A stretch of DNA of 64,000 nt, taken from positions 1-64,000 of the forward strand of contig NZ_SSOA01000001.1 of the NCBI RefSeq assembly GCF_004801395.1. The letters are read 5' to 3'. This document shows, one piece after another, positions 8,229-17,389 of the stretch. The first letter of the stretch is position 1. Every line of letters begins with the position of its first letter. The translations under genes were made by a program, and so were the position numbers. This DNA comes from Gillisella terrae. GTDB taxonomy: Bacteria; Pseudomonadota; Alphaproteobacteria; Rhizobiales; Rhizobiaceae. Below the pieces are notes generated by a model that was not told where the DNA came from, made no database searches, and saw only the letters and a program-made list of their open reading frames with translations.

Positions 8229-9245
8229 ATGACGGATCTGGATGTGGACGCACCGGAAGCGCGAGAGGCCCGCTACGGCTCGAAATTGTCGAGCCCAGCT
8301 CCTATCATTCTGACGATGCTGATTTTTCTGATCATCATCGGCTTCATTGCGGCCATTCTCTTTCGGCAGGCAGAGCATGCCTTCTTTACCAATCCCGGCT
8401 TGAACGGGTTGATTTTGGGCGTGCTGGCGGTTGGTATCCTGCTGATTTTCGGCCATGTCATTGGCCTGATCTCGGAAGTGCGCTGGTTTAATCACTATCA
8501 GGCTGTCGGCACGCTTGATAAAGTGTCGCGGGAGCCAACGCTTTTGGCTCCAATGCGTTCGCTGTTGGGCAAGCATCGCTCGGTTGCACTGTCTGCGGCT
8601 CTGCTGCGCTCAATTCTCGATTCTATTGCCACGCGCCTCGACGAATCGCGCGACACATCGCGCTATCTGATCGGTCTTTTGGTGTTTCTTGGCCTGCTCG
8701 GCACCTTCTGGGGCTTGATTGGCACGATTGGCTCGATCAGCGGCGTCATTCAGTCGCTGGATGCAGGCTCTGGCGGGCAGGGGAGTGACGTGCTGCAAAC
8801 CCTGAAGAACGGCCTTGCGGCTCCACTTTCAGGCATGGGCACGGCGTTTTCGTCCTCGCTGCTTGGCCTTTCTGGTTCGCTCATTCTTGGCTTTTTGGAT
8901 TTGCAGGCGGGCCGCGCCCAAAACCGCTTTTATACCGAGCTGGAAAACTGGCTGTCGTCTGTCACTGATGTGGGGGCAGAAGTGCGCACCGCACCGGATG
9001 GCGTGTCGGAGCAGACCATGAACCGCCTGCTGGAGCAGATGAAAGCCATCTCAACACAGCCAACTGCGGGCAATGATCGCCATGCGGCGGCTCTCGCCGG
9101 ATTGGCAGAGGGGATTCAGGGGCTGGTGAAAAATATGCGCAACGAGCAGCAGATGCTGCGCGATTGGATTGAAGCGCAGCAAGAAGATGCGCGCGCCATG
9201 CGCAAAACGCTGGAGCGGTTGAACGACAAGCTTGGGAGCAAATAG
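8229..9245 (+). CDS. MotA/TolQ/ExbB-like proton channel protein
   Basis: The 338-residue inner-membrane protein has two N-terminal hydrophobic helices (about 19-43 and 53-78) and then the two conserved MotA/TolQ/ExbB helices (LLVFLGLLGTFWGLIGTIGS near 145 and AAPLSGMGTAFSSSLLGLSG near 190), ending in a long helical cytoplasmic tail. I place the start at ATG 8229 (GGAG eleven bases upstream) over a GTG nine bases earlier. It is two bases from the OmpA-like partner, as expected for a stator pair. It is separate from the TolQ encoded at 45 kb and lies outside any flagellar cluster, so its output is unknown. Confidence 0.85.
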   Translation: MTDLDVDAPEAREARYGSKLSSPAPIILTMLIFLIIIGFIAAILFRQAEHAFFTNPGLNGLILGVLAVGILLIFGHVIGLISEVRWFNHYQAVGTLDKVSREPTLLAPMRSLLGKHRSVALSAALLRSILDSIATRLDESRDTSRYLIGLLVFLGLLGTFWGLIGTIGSISGVIQSLDAGSGGQGSDVLQTLKNGLAAPLSGMGTAFSSSLLGLSGSLILGFLDLQAGRAQNRFYTELENWLSSVTDVGAEVRTAPDGVSEQTMNRLLEQMKAISTQPTAGNDRHAAALAGLAEGIQGLVKNMRNEQQMLRDWIEAQQEDARAMRKTLERLNDKLGSK

Positions 9246-9247
9246 CC

Positions 9248-10279
9248 ATGGCTCTTGGGCGCAACCGCAGGCGTGAGCGCGGCGGCGATTATTGGCCCGG
9301 CTTTGTCGATGCGCTTTCGACATTGCTGATTGCCATCATGTTTTTGCTCACCGTATTTGTGGTGGCGCAATTTGTGCTCAGTCGCGAAATCTCCGGCAAG
9401 GATGAGGTGCTGAACCGCCTCAACAGTCAGATTGCCGAATTGACGCAAATGCTGGCTTTGGAAAAAAGCGGCAAGCAGGATTTGGAAGACACGCTGGCCA
9501 ACCTGCAATCTTCCTTATCGTCTTCGGAAAGTGAGCGCAGCCGCCTGCAAGCGCTTTTGGATGCGGGCAGCGGCACGTCAGCGCAAGCGCAAGCGAAAAT
9601 CAATGATTTGACCGGCAAGTTGAACGACGAAAAGCAGGTCAGCACCCGCGCCATGAGCCAGATTGAGTTGCTCAATCAGCAGATTGCAGCACTTCGGGCG
9701 CAGATTGCCGCCGTGGAGCAGGCGTTGCAGGCCTCGGAAGCCAAGGACAAGGAATCGCAGGTCAAAATCACCGATCTGGGTCGTCGCTTGAATGTGGCGC
9801 TTGCTCAGAAAGTGCAGGAGCTGAACCGCTATCGCTCTGACTTTTTTGGACGCTTGCGTGAGATTTTGTCGGATCGTCAGAATATCCGCATTGTCGGCGA
9901 CCGTTTTGTCTTCCAGTCAGAAGTGCTGTTTCCGTCCGGCAGTGCCGATATGAACCCGAATGGTCAGGAAGAAATGACCAAGCTGGCCTCCGCCCTGATT
10001 GACCTGTCCAAGGAAATTCCCTCCGACATCAATTGGGTGCTGCGCGTCGATGGTCACACCGACAATGTGCAGATGTCGGGCAATGGTCGCTATGCTGACA
10101 ATTGGGCGCTCTCGGCGGCGCGTGCGATCTCGGTGGTCAAATTCCTGATTTCCAAGGGTGTTCCAGCAGACCGACTGGCTGCGGCTGGCTTTGGTGAATA
10201 TCAGCCAATTGCACCGGGCGATACACCCGAAGCGCGGGCGCAAAACCGTCGTATCGAACTGAAACTGACGGAACGATAG
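9248..10279 (+). CDS. MotB-like OmpA-domain peptidoglycan-binding protein
   Basis: The 343-residue protein has one membrane helix near residues 20-43 (FVDALSTLLIAIMFLLTVFV) with an Asp in the MotB position, a long coiled coil (about 45-190, rich in Gln/Leu/Ala/Lys), and a C-terminal OmpA domain (VDGHTDNVQ near 265, SAARAISVVKFL, RAQNRRIEL). The layout is that of a stator subunit anchored to peptidoglycan and energised by its MotA-like neighbour. The long coil would span the periplasm. The energised partner is not encoded nearby. Confidence 0.87.
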   Translation: MALGRNRRRERGGDYWPGFVDALSTLLIAIMFLLTVFVVAQFVLSREISGKDEVLNRLNSQIAELTQMLALEKSGKQDLEDTLANLQSSLSSSESERSRLQALLDAGSGTSAQAQAKINDLTGKLNDEKQVSTRAMSQIELLNQQIAALRAQIAAVEQALQASEAKDKESQVKITDLGRRLNVALAQKVQELNRYRSDFFGRLREILSDRQNIRIVGDRFVFQSEVLFPSGSADMNPNGQEEMTKLASALIDLSKEIPSDINWVLRVDGHTDNVQMSGNGRYADNWALSAARAISVVKFLISKGVPADRLAAAGFGEYQPIAPGDTPEARAQNRRIELKLTER

Positions 10280-10326
10280 AGGCTTTTGGTCTCATGGCGC
10301 ACGCGGTTTAGGGGTATGTGATAGAA

Positions 10327-10475
10327 CCCCTCCCCAACCCTCCCCACGAGGGGGAGGGAGTACCTTGATTGCTTTGTCACTGTTGTGCTTTTCAATGATT
10401 TATGACGAAAATTCATAGTCTTGCGCAAAATTCAACGGACTCTCTCCCCCCCTCGTGGGGAGGGTTGGGGAGGGG
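10327..10475. repeat. GC-rich inverted repeat pair
   Basis: The arm at 10327-10360 (CCCCTCCCCAACCCTCCCC, then ACGAGGGGG) is the reverse complement of the arm at 10443-10475 apart from a few terminal differences, with about 80 bp of AT-richer loop between. This could fold into a very large hairpin downstream of the OmpA-like gene. Each arm also contains an internal small palindrome. It fills most of the 292-bp gap and leaves little room for a separate gene. Confidence 0.75.
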
Positions 10476-10571
10476 CTTTTTTTGAACCACATATTGAACC
10501 AGCTCATTCCCTTGACCCTTGCGAAATTTTGACGTTCGCGTAAAAGTCAATCCATCAGGCCTTGGGAGGGG

Positions 10572-12221
10572 ATGATGGACGGATTTGATGTGATCGTGGT
10601 GGGTGCTGGCCTTGCGGGGCTGGTGGCAGCGGTGGAGGCGGCGGAACGCAAGTTGAAAGTTTGCGTGCTCGATCAGGAGGGGGAGCAAAACCTTGGCGGA
10701 CAGGCATTCTGGTCGCTCGGCGGGTTGTTTTTCATCAACAGTCCAGAGCAGCGCCTGATGCGCATACATGATAGCATGGATCTGGCGCGGCGCGATTGGC
10801 TTGGATCAGCCGCTTTTGATCGCGATGAGGATTTGTGGCCGCGCCGCTGGGCTGAGGCTTATTTGCATTTTGCCGCTGGCGAAAAACGAAGCTGGCTGCA
10901 TCAGATGGGCATGCGCTGGTTTCCGGTGGTGGGCTGGGCAGAACGCGGCGGTGAGAAGGCGGATGGGCACGGCAATTCTGTGCCACGCTTTCACGTGACA
11001 TGGGGGACGGGGCCGGGGGTGCTGGCACCTTTCGTCAAATGGGCACTAGCTTTGCAAGAGGCCGGATCGCTGACCTTCAAATTCCGCCATCAGGTGGATC
11101 GTCTCATCCGTCAGGGCGCAGCAGTCACCGGCGTTGCCGGCACCTCGCTCAAGGCCGATCCGGTGCTGCGCGGCCAGCGCAGCAGCCGCGAAGGGGTGGG
11201 TGAATTTGAGCTGAAGGCCGGGGCCGTGATTGTCACCTCCGGCGGCATTGGCGGTAACCACGATCTGGTGCGTCAAAACTGGCCTGTGGCACGGCTGGGC
11301 ACGCCGCCTGCCAGCATGGTTTGCGGTGTGCCCGCCCATGTGGATGGGCGGATGATTGCCATTACAGAAGCCGCTGGCGGCAATGTTATCAACCGCGACC
11401 GCATGTGGCATTACACCGAGGGCGTGAAAAACCATGACCCGATCTGGCCCAATCACGGCATCCGCATTTTGCCCGGTCCCAGTTCATTTTGGTGTGATGC
11501 CGATGGGCGGCGTTTGCCAGCCCCCGCCATGCCGGGGTTTGACACGCTTGGCACGTTGAAAATATTGCGGGAGCGCGGCAGCGATTACAGCTGGTTCATT
11601 CTGACCAAGGCGATCATCAAGAAAGAGTTCGCGCTCTCCGGCTCCGAACAAAACCCTGATCTGACCGATAAAAATATCCCACTGCTGTTAAAACGTCTCG
11701 GCAAACAGCCAACGGGTCCTATTCAGGCCTTTATGGATCGCGGCGAGGACTTTGCTGTGCGCGATACGCTTGAAGAGCTGGTGGCCGCCATGAATGGCAT
11801 CAGCGGCGAAAACCGGCTCAATGTCGAATATATCCGTACCCAAATTGAAGCGCGTGACGCGCAGATGAACAATCGTTTCAGCAAGGATGCGCAAGTGACG
11901 GCCATTCGCGGTGCGCGCAACTATCTGGGCGATAAACTGATGCGCACGGCCAAGCCGCATCGATTGCTGGACCCCGGCCAAGGGCCGCTGATTGCCGTGC
12001 GGCTGCATATCTTGACGCGCAAAACGCTTGGCGGGCTGCAAACGGATTTGAAAGGCAGGGTGCTGGATGAGCAAGGGCAGCCGGTGCCCGGCCTCTATGC
12101 GGCGGGCGAAGTCGCCGGTTTTGGCGGCGGCGGCATGCATGGCTATAATGCGCTGGAGGGCACGTTTTTGGGTGGCTGCCTGTTTTCTGGCCGGGTGGCC
12201 GGCCAGAATGTTGATGTTTGA
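10572..12221 (+). CDS. FAD-binding dehydrogenase (KstD / fumarate reductase superfamily)
   Basis: The 549-residue protein opens with VIVVGAGLAGLVAAVEAAE, the dinucleotide-binding motif for FAD, and closes with GLYAAGEVAGFGGGGMHGYN near 510, typical of this flavoprotein superfamily. Members reduce or desaturate steroids, 3-oxo acids or fumarate; the substrate is unknown. GGGAGG precedes the tandem ATGs. No signal peptide or heme-binding domain is present, so a cytoplasmic enzyme is likely. It converges with the ABC exporter gene with only six bases between stops. Confidence 0.88.
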   Translation: MMDGFDVIVVGAGLAGLVAAVEAAERKLKVCVLDQEGEQNLGGQAFWSLGGLFFINSPEQRLMRIHDSMDLARRDWLGSAAFDRDEDLWPRRWAEAYLHFAAGEKRSWLHQMGMRWFPVVGWAERGGEKADGHGNSVPRFHVTWGTGPGVLAPFVKWALALQEAGSLTFKFRHQVDRLIRQGAAVTGVAGTSLKADPVLRGQRSSREGVGEFELKAGAVIVTSGGIGGNHDLVRQNWPVARLGTPPASMVCGVPAHVDGRMIAITEAAGGNVINRDRMWHYTEGVKNHDPIWPNHGIRILPGPSSFWCDADGRRLPAPAMPGFDTLGTLKILRERGSDYSWFILTKAIIKKEFALSGSEQNPDLTDKNIPLLLKRLGKQPTGPIQAFMDRGEDFAVRDTLEELVAAMNGISGENRLNVEYIRTQIEARDAQMNNRFSKDAQVTAIRGARNYLGDKLMRTAKPHRLLDPGQGPLIAVRLHILTRKTLGGLQTDLKGRVLDEQGQPVPGLYAAGEVAGFGGGGMHGYNALEGTFLGGCLFSGRVAGQNVDV

Positions 12222-12227
12222 ACCGGC

Positions 12228-14054
12228 TTACTTGGCAGCAACAATGTCGTCTTCAATGGTCGTGTGAAATTGCAGGCGGGCCAGCTTGGCATAAAGGCCG
12301 CCCTGCTGGATCAGGCTTTGGTGAGTGCCCTGTTCCACCACCTGACCATCATCAACCACTAAAATGCGATCGGCTTTCAGCACGGTTGCAAGGCGGTGGG
12401 CAATCACAAGGGTGGTGCGATTTTCCATCAAGCCGTCCAAAGCTCTTTGCACCAGTGTTTCGCTTTCTGCATCCAGCGCCGATGTCGCCTCATCCAGCAG
12501 CAATACGGGGGCGTCTTTCAATATGGCACGGGCAATGGCAATGCGCTGGCGCTGACCACCGGAAAGCGTAATGCCGCGCTCGCCAACTTGCGTGTCATAT
12601 CCTGCTTCAAGCCGGTCAATAAATTCAGCGGCTTGGGCAGCCTTGGCGGCTTCAATCACGGCTTCCCGGCTGGCGGAAGGATTGCCGAAGGCGATGTTAT
12701 CGTGAATGGTGCCGGAAAAAATTGTCACTTCCTGTGGCACAATGGCCATGCGGGCGCGCAGGTCTTCCAACGCGACCTCGCGGATATCCATGCCGTCCAG
12801 ACAGAGCTTGCCGCTGATGGGATCATAAAAGCGCAAGATCAGAGAAAAGATCGTGCTTTTGCCAGCACCTGAGGGGCCAACAATGGCCACCGTTTCGCCA
12901 GCGTCCACAGCAAAGCTCAAGCCTTTCAAGGCCGAGCGATTGGGGCGGCTGGGGTAGGAAAACTCAACATTTTCAAACCACACTTCACCCCGTGCTGGCG
13001 TGGGCAGGCTTTTGGGCTTTTCGGGCGAGCGCACGGCTGAAACTTCGGCTAGCAATTCGCTCAGGCGCTCGGCAGCACCGCCCGCCTGCATCAATTCGCC
13101 CCAGACCTCGGACAATTGCCCAAGTGAGCTGCCCGCCACAACTGAGTAGATCAAAAACTGTCCCAGCGTGCCGGGGGTCAGTGTGCCAGACAAAACGCCT
13201 TGTGCGCCATACCACAGCACCCCGACAATGCTGCTGAACACCATGGTAATGGCAACGCCTGTGAGCACGGCGCGCGAGCGCGTCGCAACTCGGGCGGCTT
13301 CAAAGGCCTCCTCGACGGCGGCACCATAGCGGGCATCGGCTGCCCTTTCGCCATTAAAGGCCTGCACGATGCGCGATGCGCCAATGCTTTCACCCGCAAA
13401 CGCCGATGCGGCGGCGAGCTTGTCTTGCGCTGCGCGTGAGCGGCGGCGCACGGAGCGGCCAAATGCAATCAGTGGAAACACAATGATCGGAATGGCCACC
13501 AGCACCAGCACCGAGAGCCGGGGGCTGGTGTAAACCATCATGATGATGGCCCCAATGCACATGATGGTGTTGCGCAGCGCAACCGATGCACTGGCCCCGA
13601 CGGCAGATTTGATCTGGGTGGCATCGGCGGTCAGGCGCGAAACAATCTCACCGGATTGATTGATGTCGAAAAAGGCTGGCGACAGGCGGCTGACATTGGC
13701 AAAGACTTCGCGGCGGATATCCGAGACGATCCGCTCACCAATGGTGATGACATAATAATAGCGCAGCGCGCTGGCGGCGGCCATGACAATGGCCAGCACA
13801 ATCATCATGGCGAAATATTTGTTGATGAAGACGGAATCAGAAGAGGCAAAACCGTGATCAATCATGCGGCGCACGGCAAGCGGCAAGATCAAGGTGGTCA
13901 CTGCGGCGAGGGCCAGAAAAAACAGGGCTGCAATCACCATGCCCCGATAGCGCATGAGATAGGGCGCAAGGCGGCCAAGAGGCTTGATGGACCGGCGTTT
14001 TTGAGGCTCTGATGCAGCAATTTCGGACAATGCGACGTTCTCCTCATCGGCCAT
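12228..14054 (-). CDS. ABC exporter, fused permease and ATPase (MsbA/LmrA type)
   Basis: The 608-residue half-transporter has an N-terminal six-helix domain (about 25-320) and a nucleotide-binding domain with Walker A GPSGAGKST near 395, signature LSGGQRQRIAIARA near 500, Walker B VLLLDEATSALD and switch His in IAHRL. Such proteins act as homodimers exporting lipids, peptides or drugs. No adaptor protein gene is adjacent, so the substrate cannot be stated. It stands alone, divergent from rpmE over 165 bp. Confidence 0.93.
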   Translation of the reverse strand: MADEENVALSEIAASEPQKRRSIKPLGRLAPYLMRYRGMVIAALFFLALAAVTTLILPLAVRRMIDHGFASSDSVFINKYFAMMIVLAIVMAAASALRYYYVITIGERIVSDIRREVFANVSRLSPAFFDINQSGEIVSRLTADATQIKSAVGASASVALRNTIMCIGAIIMMVYTSPRLSVLVLVAIPIIVFPLIAFGRSVRRRSRAAQDKLAAASAFAGESIGASRIVQAFNGERAADARYGAAVEEAFEAARVATRSRAVLTGVAITMVFSSIVGVLWYGAQGVLSGTLTPGTLGQFLIYSVVAGSSLGQLSEVWGELMQAGGAAERLSELLAEVSAVRSPEKPKSLPTPARGEVWFENVEFSYPSRPNRSALKGLSFAVDAGETVAIVGPSGAGKSTIFSLILRFYDPISGKLCLDGMDIREVALEDLRARMAIVPQEVTIFSGTIHDNIAFGNPSASREAVIEAAKAAQAAEFIDRLEAGYDTQVGERGITLSGGQRQRIAIARAILKDAPVLLLDEATSALDAESETLVQRALDGLMENRTTLVIAHRLATVLKADRILVVDDGQVVEQGTHQSLIQQGGLYAKLARLQFHTTIEDDIVAAK

Positions 14055-14219
14055 GTCGACTGTTGCGTCGGGGGCCTTGTTATCTCCGTGACCTTCATGT
14101 ATAGGCTGCCCATCAAATTGGGAAGCTTAGACATAAAATGTCTATGGCTTCATGTATTGAATTGGGTCGGCTGACGCAATTGCGGCAAATAGACCCCCCG
14201 GCACAGCAGGAAAAGCGTC

Positions 14220-14441
14220 ATGAAGGCTAACATTCATCCAGACTACCACAAGATCAAGGTTGTTATGACCGACGGCACCGAATACGAAACCTTCTCCACA
14301 TGGGGTTCCGAAGGTCAGGTCATGAACCTCGAAATCGATTGCAAGTCCCATCCAGCATGGACCGGCGGCAACCAGCAGCTTATGGACCGTGGTGGCCGTC
14401 TCTCCAAGTTCAACAAGCGTTTCGGCGGCCTCGGCCTCTAA
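14220..14441 (+). CDS. rpmE: 50S ribosomal protein L31
   Basis: The 73-residue protein begins [19 protein letters not shown] and contains [19 protein letters not shown] and [10 protein letters not shown], an exact fit to alphaproteobacterial L31. Only one Cys remains, so it is the zinc-free form, matching the zinc-free L36 at 1006. L31 forms the B1b bridge between subunits. It is monocistronic with a strong terminator. Confidence 0.97.
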   Translation: MKANIHPDYHKIKVVMTDGTEYETFSTWGSEGQVMNLEIDCKSHPAWTGGNQQLMDRGGRLSKFNKRFGGLGL

Positions 14442-14478
14442 TTCTGCTGTTGCAGGATCCTTCTGGATCTTTGTTATT

Positions 14479-14511
14479 GGCCGGGTTCGTTTTATCGAAC
14501 CCGGCCTTTTT
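14479..14511 (+). terminator. rpmE terminator
   Basis: GGCCGGGTTCG (14479-14489) and CGAACCCGGCC (14496-14506) form a perfect 11-bp stem with a six-base loop and five Ts. Confidence 0.93.
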
Positions 14512-14595
14512 GTTTCGTGTCACCGCGACAAAGTTGCGGTTTCAGGGGCGTTCTCTTCAGTCTATCAAGACCATGATAACGGGAGACTGAGCGCA

Positions 14596-15507
14596 ATGAC
14601 CACCATTCCTTTTACCACACTGGATGTCTTCACGGTTGAGCCTTTCAAGGGCAATCCGCTGGCGGTTATTCTGGATGGCCGCGCGCTAACCTCATTGCAA
14701 ATGCAGGCGATTGCTGCTGAATTTGGCTATTCGGAAACCACATTTGTGCTGCCGCCCAAGGATGCCGCCAACACAGCCGAGGTGCGGATTTTTACGCCAG
14801 TCGCGGAAATTCCTTTTGCCGGTCATCCCAATGTCGGCACAGCCATTGCGCTGGCAAAGCAGGGCGAGCTATTCGGAAAGCCCTTAACCGATGAATTGCG
14901 CTTTGAAGAAAAGGCTGGCCTCGTCAACGTCCGGCTGACCCGAGATGACACCCAGCATTTGATTGCGACAATCCGGGCACCGCAGGCGTTGTCTGTCAGC
15001 GGTGCTCTCCCAACATCTCAGATTGCCAAGGCCATGTCGCTTCAAACAGACGATATTGTGGTGGCAAACCATAAGCCTTCATTTGTCTCGGTGGGGTTGA
15101 AATTTATTGCGGTTGAAGTGGCAGGGCTTGATGCCTTGGGGCGGGCCAGGCCAAGTCTTGATGCTTTGGCTCAGCTTGTGAAAGCCCATGAGACAGAGCA
15201 GACTGATGGCGCAACATTCCTTTATTGCCGGGTTGGTGATGATCATATTCGCGCCAGGATGTTTTCACCCTTTGATAATGTGCCGGAAGACCCGGCAACC
15301 GGCAGCGCATCGGCAGCTCTTGGTGCTTATCTTACCCAGCTATCACCGGTGCAGAGTATGACGCGCACCATTCTGGTGGAGCAGGGGGTGGAAATGGGAC
15401 GCCGCAGTCTGATCACCATCACCGCTGAAAAGAGGGATGGTCAGATCGCATCTGTTGATATTTCAGGGCAAGCTGTCGCCGTGATGCAGGGGACCATTAC
15501 GGTCTAA
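14596..15507 (+). CDS. PhzF family isomerase
   Basis: The 303-residue protein has the PhzF double-barrel signatures: GYSETTFVLPP with the proposed catalytic Glu near residue 45, TPVAEIPFAGHPNVGTA near 70, and EDPATGSASAALGAYL near 235. PhzF itself isomerises a phenazine precursor, but most genomic family members have unassigned substrates and no phenazine genes are present here. The start at 14596 follows GGGAGACTGAGCGCA. Its 3' end overlaps the stop of a tiny convergent gene by 11 bases. Confidence 0.9.
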   Translation: MTTIPFTTLDVFTVEPFKGNPLAVILDGRALTSLQMQAIAAEFGYSETTFVLPPKDAANTAEVRIFTPVAEIPFAGHPNVGTAIALAKQGELFGKPLTDELRFEEKAGLVNVRLTRDDTQHLIATIRAPQALSVSGALPTSQIAKAMSLQTDDIVVANHKPSFVSVGLKFIAVEVAGLDALGRARPSLDALAQLVKAHETEQTDGATFLYCRVGDDHIRARMFSPFDNVPEDPATGSASAALGAYLTQLSPVQSMTRTILVEQGVEMGRRSLITITAEKRDGQIASVDISGQAVAVMQGTITV

Positions 15508-15652
15508 GCAGAAGCGTCAGACACCAGATGATGAAAGCGACAACGGCGAGCCGCCAGAAATCGCGGCGTCTGCGCAAGCCTGGCACGCCGAGAGGTCGAA
15601 TGATCTGCACAGCCATGGCCAAAATGAAGAAAATTGAGATGGCCTTGATCAT
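15497..15652 (-). CDS. Small membrane protein, 51 residues
   Basis: The frame begins MIKAISIFFILAMAVQIIRP, continues through a short basic loop (LGVPGLRRRRDFW) and a second hydrophobic helix, and ends LTLLLRP. Two transmembrane helices joined by an Arg-rich turn, with a sensible start and stop, argue for a real gene. From memory, similar small proteins occur in Rhizobiaceae genomes as hypotheticals. It overlaps the 3' end of the PhzF gene on the opposite strand. Function unknown. Confidence 0.7.
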   Translation of the reverse strand: MIKAISIFFILAMAVQIIRPLGVPGLRRRRDFWRLAVVAFIIWCLTLLLRP

Positions 15653-15778
15653 TTTTCGTATCCGGTGCTTTCAATAAATCCTTCCTTAGGGAGGACATGT
15701 TCTCTTCTTACGCTATATCTCGGTTTTGCGTTACTGTTGCGGTAGCCACGATGCAAGCACATTTGAGAAGTGGATAAA

Positions 15779-17056
15779 ATGGCCAGAAAAATTTTCCCCG
15801 TTATCTCCCTATTGCTTGGCACGCTGTTTCTGTTTTTGGGAAATGGTCTGCATGGATTGCTTTTGCCGGTTCGCGGCTCCGCCGAGGGCTATTCCAACGA
15901 AGTTCTCGGCCTGCTCGGCACCTCTTGGGCCACCGGCTTTGTGCTTGGCTGTTTTGTGGCACCCAAAGTGGTGATGCGCATTGGCCATGTGCGCGCCTTT
16001 TCGAGTTTCATCGCTGTTATCGCTATCATCGCTCTGATGACGGGCATTGTCGTTGAGCAAACTTCCTGGGTGCTTTTGCGGGCGCTGACGGGCTTTTGCA
16101 CGGCTGGCACATCCATGATTATTGAGAGCTGGCTGAATGAACGGGCCAGCAATGAGAGCCGTGGCGCGATTTTCTCCTTCTATATTTCTGTCACGCTGAT
16201 GGGGGTTGTTGGTGGGCAGATGATGGTGGCCTTTGGCAATGTGCACACGCCCATCCTGTTCATGATTTGCGGCATACTTTATTGTCTGGCCATGCTGCCG
16301 ACCACCTTGTCGAATGCGGCCTCTCCACGGCCTTTGAGTTCGGTCAAGCTGGATCTGCCCAGCCTGTTTCGCAATTCGCCCGTGTCTTTTGTCGGCATTT
16401 TATTGATCGGCATTGCCAATGGTGCTTTCGGCACGTTGGTTGCTGTGTTTGGCGCGCGCGTCGGCTTGCCGGATGTTACAATTGCAGCGATGCTGAGCAT
16501 CACGATTTTTGCAGGGGCTGCGGCGCAGTTTCCCGCAGGTCGCCTGTCCGACAAGATTGATCGGCGTTATGTGCTGGCGGGCATTGCGGTGGTTGCGGTG
16601 GTTGCGGCGCTGGTTTTGCTGATTGTGCAGCCAGCAACAGCTATTTTCCTCATTCCGATTGTCGCCATTTATGGTGCGGCGGCCAATTCGCTCTATCCCA
16701 TTGCGGTGGCCCATGCCAATGACTATGCCGACAGCGGAGATTTCGTCAAAGTGTCCGGCGGGCTGCTGTTGCTCTATGGTATCGGCACAATTATCGGGCC
16801 GACCATTGGCGGTCCGGTGATGACCCATCTTGGGCCGCACGCCCTGTTTATTGTTACCGCCATTGCCCATGCCTTGCTGGTCGCCTATGCGATTTTCCGA
16901 AGCAGATTGCGTCCTGCCTTGTCGCCGGAAGAGAAAGACAATTTTGCCCATGCCCATGGCCCGCTTTCGACCATGACGGCCACGCCGCAATCGGTCAATC
17001 TCGACCCAAGGTCAGATCGCGCTGAAATGGGGGATGATACCAAGGAGAATGGATAA
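15779..17056 (+). CDS. MFS transporter (YcaD-like)
   Basis: The 425-residue protein has about twelve membrane segments in two halves, with a central cytoplasmic loop near residues 185-200 and the MFS loop motif GRLSDKIDRRYVL in the second half. The YcaD-like subgroup is poorly characterised, so substrate and direction are unknown. I start at MARKIFPV (ATG 15779) because GAGAAG is correctly spaced; a GTG nine bases earlier is possible. Its last base is the first of the next gene, so the two are translationally coupled. Confidence 0.88.
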   Translation: MARKIFPVISLLLGTLFLFLGNGLHGLLLPVRGSAEGYSNEVLGLLGTSWATGFVLGCFVAPKVVMRIGHVRAFSSFIAVIAIIALMTGIVVEQTSWVLLRALTGFCTAGTSMIIESWLNERASNESRGAIFSFYISVTLMGVVGGQMMVAFGNVHTPILFMICGILYCLAMLPTTLSNAASPRPLSSVKLDLPSLFRNSPVSFVGILLIGIANGAFGTLVAVFGARVGLPDVTIAAMLSITIFAGAAAQFPAGRLSDKIDRRYVLAGIAVVAVVAALVLLIVQPATAIFLIPIVAIYGAAANSLYPIAVAHANDYADSGDFVKVSGGLLLLYGIGTIIGPTIGGPVMTHLGPHALFIVTAIAHALLVAYAIFRSRLRPALSPEEKDNFAHAHGPLSTMTATPQSVNLDPRSDRAEMGDDTKENG

Positions 17057-17250
17057 TGTCATTTGACCCAGATCGACCCATCAAAAAGCCGGAGCATGAG
17101 GTGGGTTGTGACCTTTCCCTGCTGTCTGTGGATGAGCTGAAAAAAAGAATCACTTTGCTGGAAGACGAAATAATCCGCCTCAAAATGGCCTGTGACAGTA
17201 AAGAAGCAGGTAAAAAGGCGGCAGAATCGCTGTTTAAGGCCTCGAAGTAG
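17056..17250 (+). CDS. DUF1192 family small protein
   Basis: The 64-residue protein contains the family core LSVDELKKRITLLEDEIIRL (residues 23-42), a predicted coiled coil, followed by Lys/Ala-rich sequence. DUF1192 proteins are short, alphaproteobacterial and of unknown function. It overlaps the MFS stop by one base (TAATG). Confidence 0.9.
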   Translation: MSFDPDRPIKKPEHEVGCDLSLLSVDELKKRITLLEDEIIRLKMACDSKEAGKKAAESLFKASK

Positions 17251-17389
17251 TCCGATTTGGATCGAAATATTACAACAGGTCTTGAAGCAGAGATGCGGAA
17301 AATCGCGTCTTGGTGGTGCAGAAACAGGCGCTTTCATGCATAGCAGGATACAGTATTAACCAAAAATTATGCATTATATGAGAATTTAT

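Noticed and set aside
8229..10279. ZorAB of a Zorya anti-phage system
   Set aside because: The MotA/MotB-like pair lacks any adjacent ZorC/ZorD or ZorE-type gene; neighbours are suhB and an FAD dehydrogenase.
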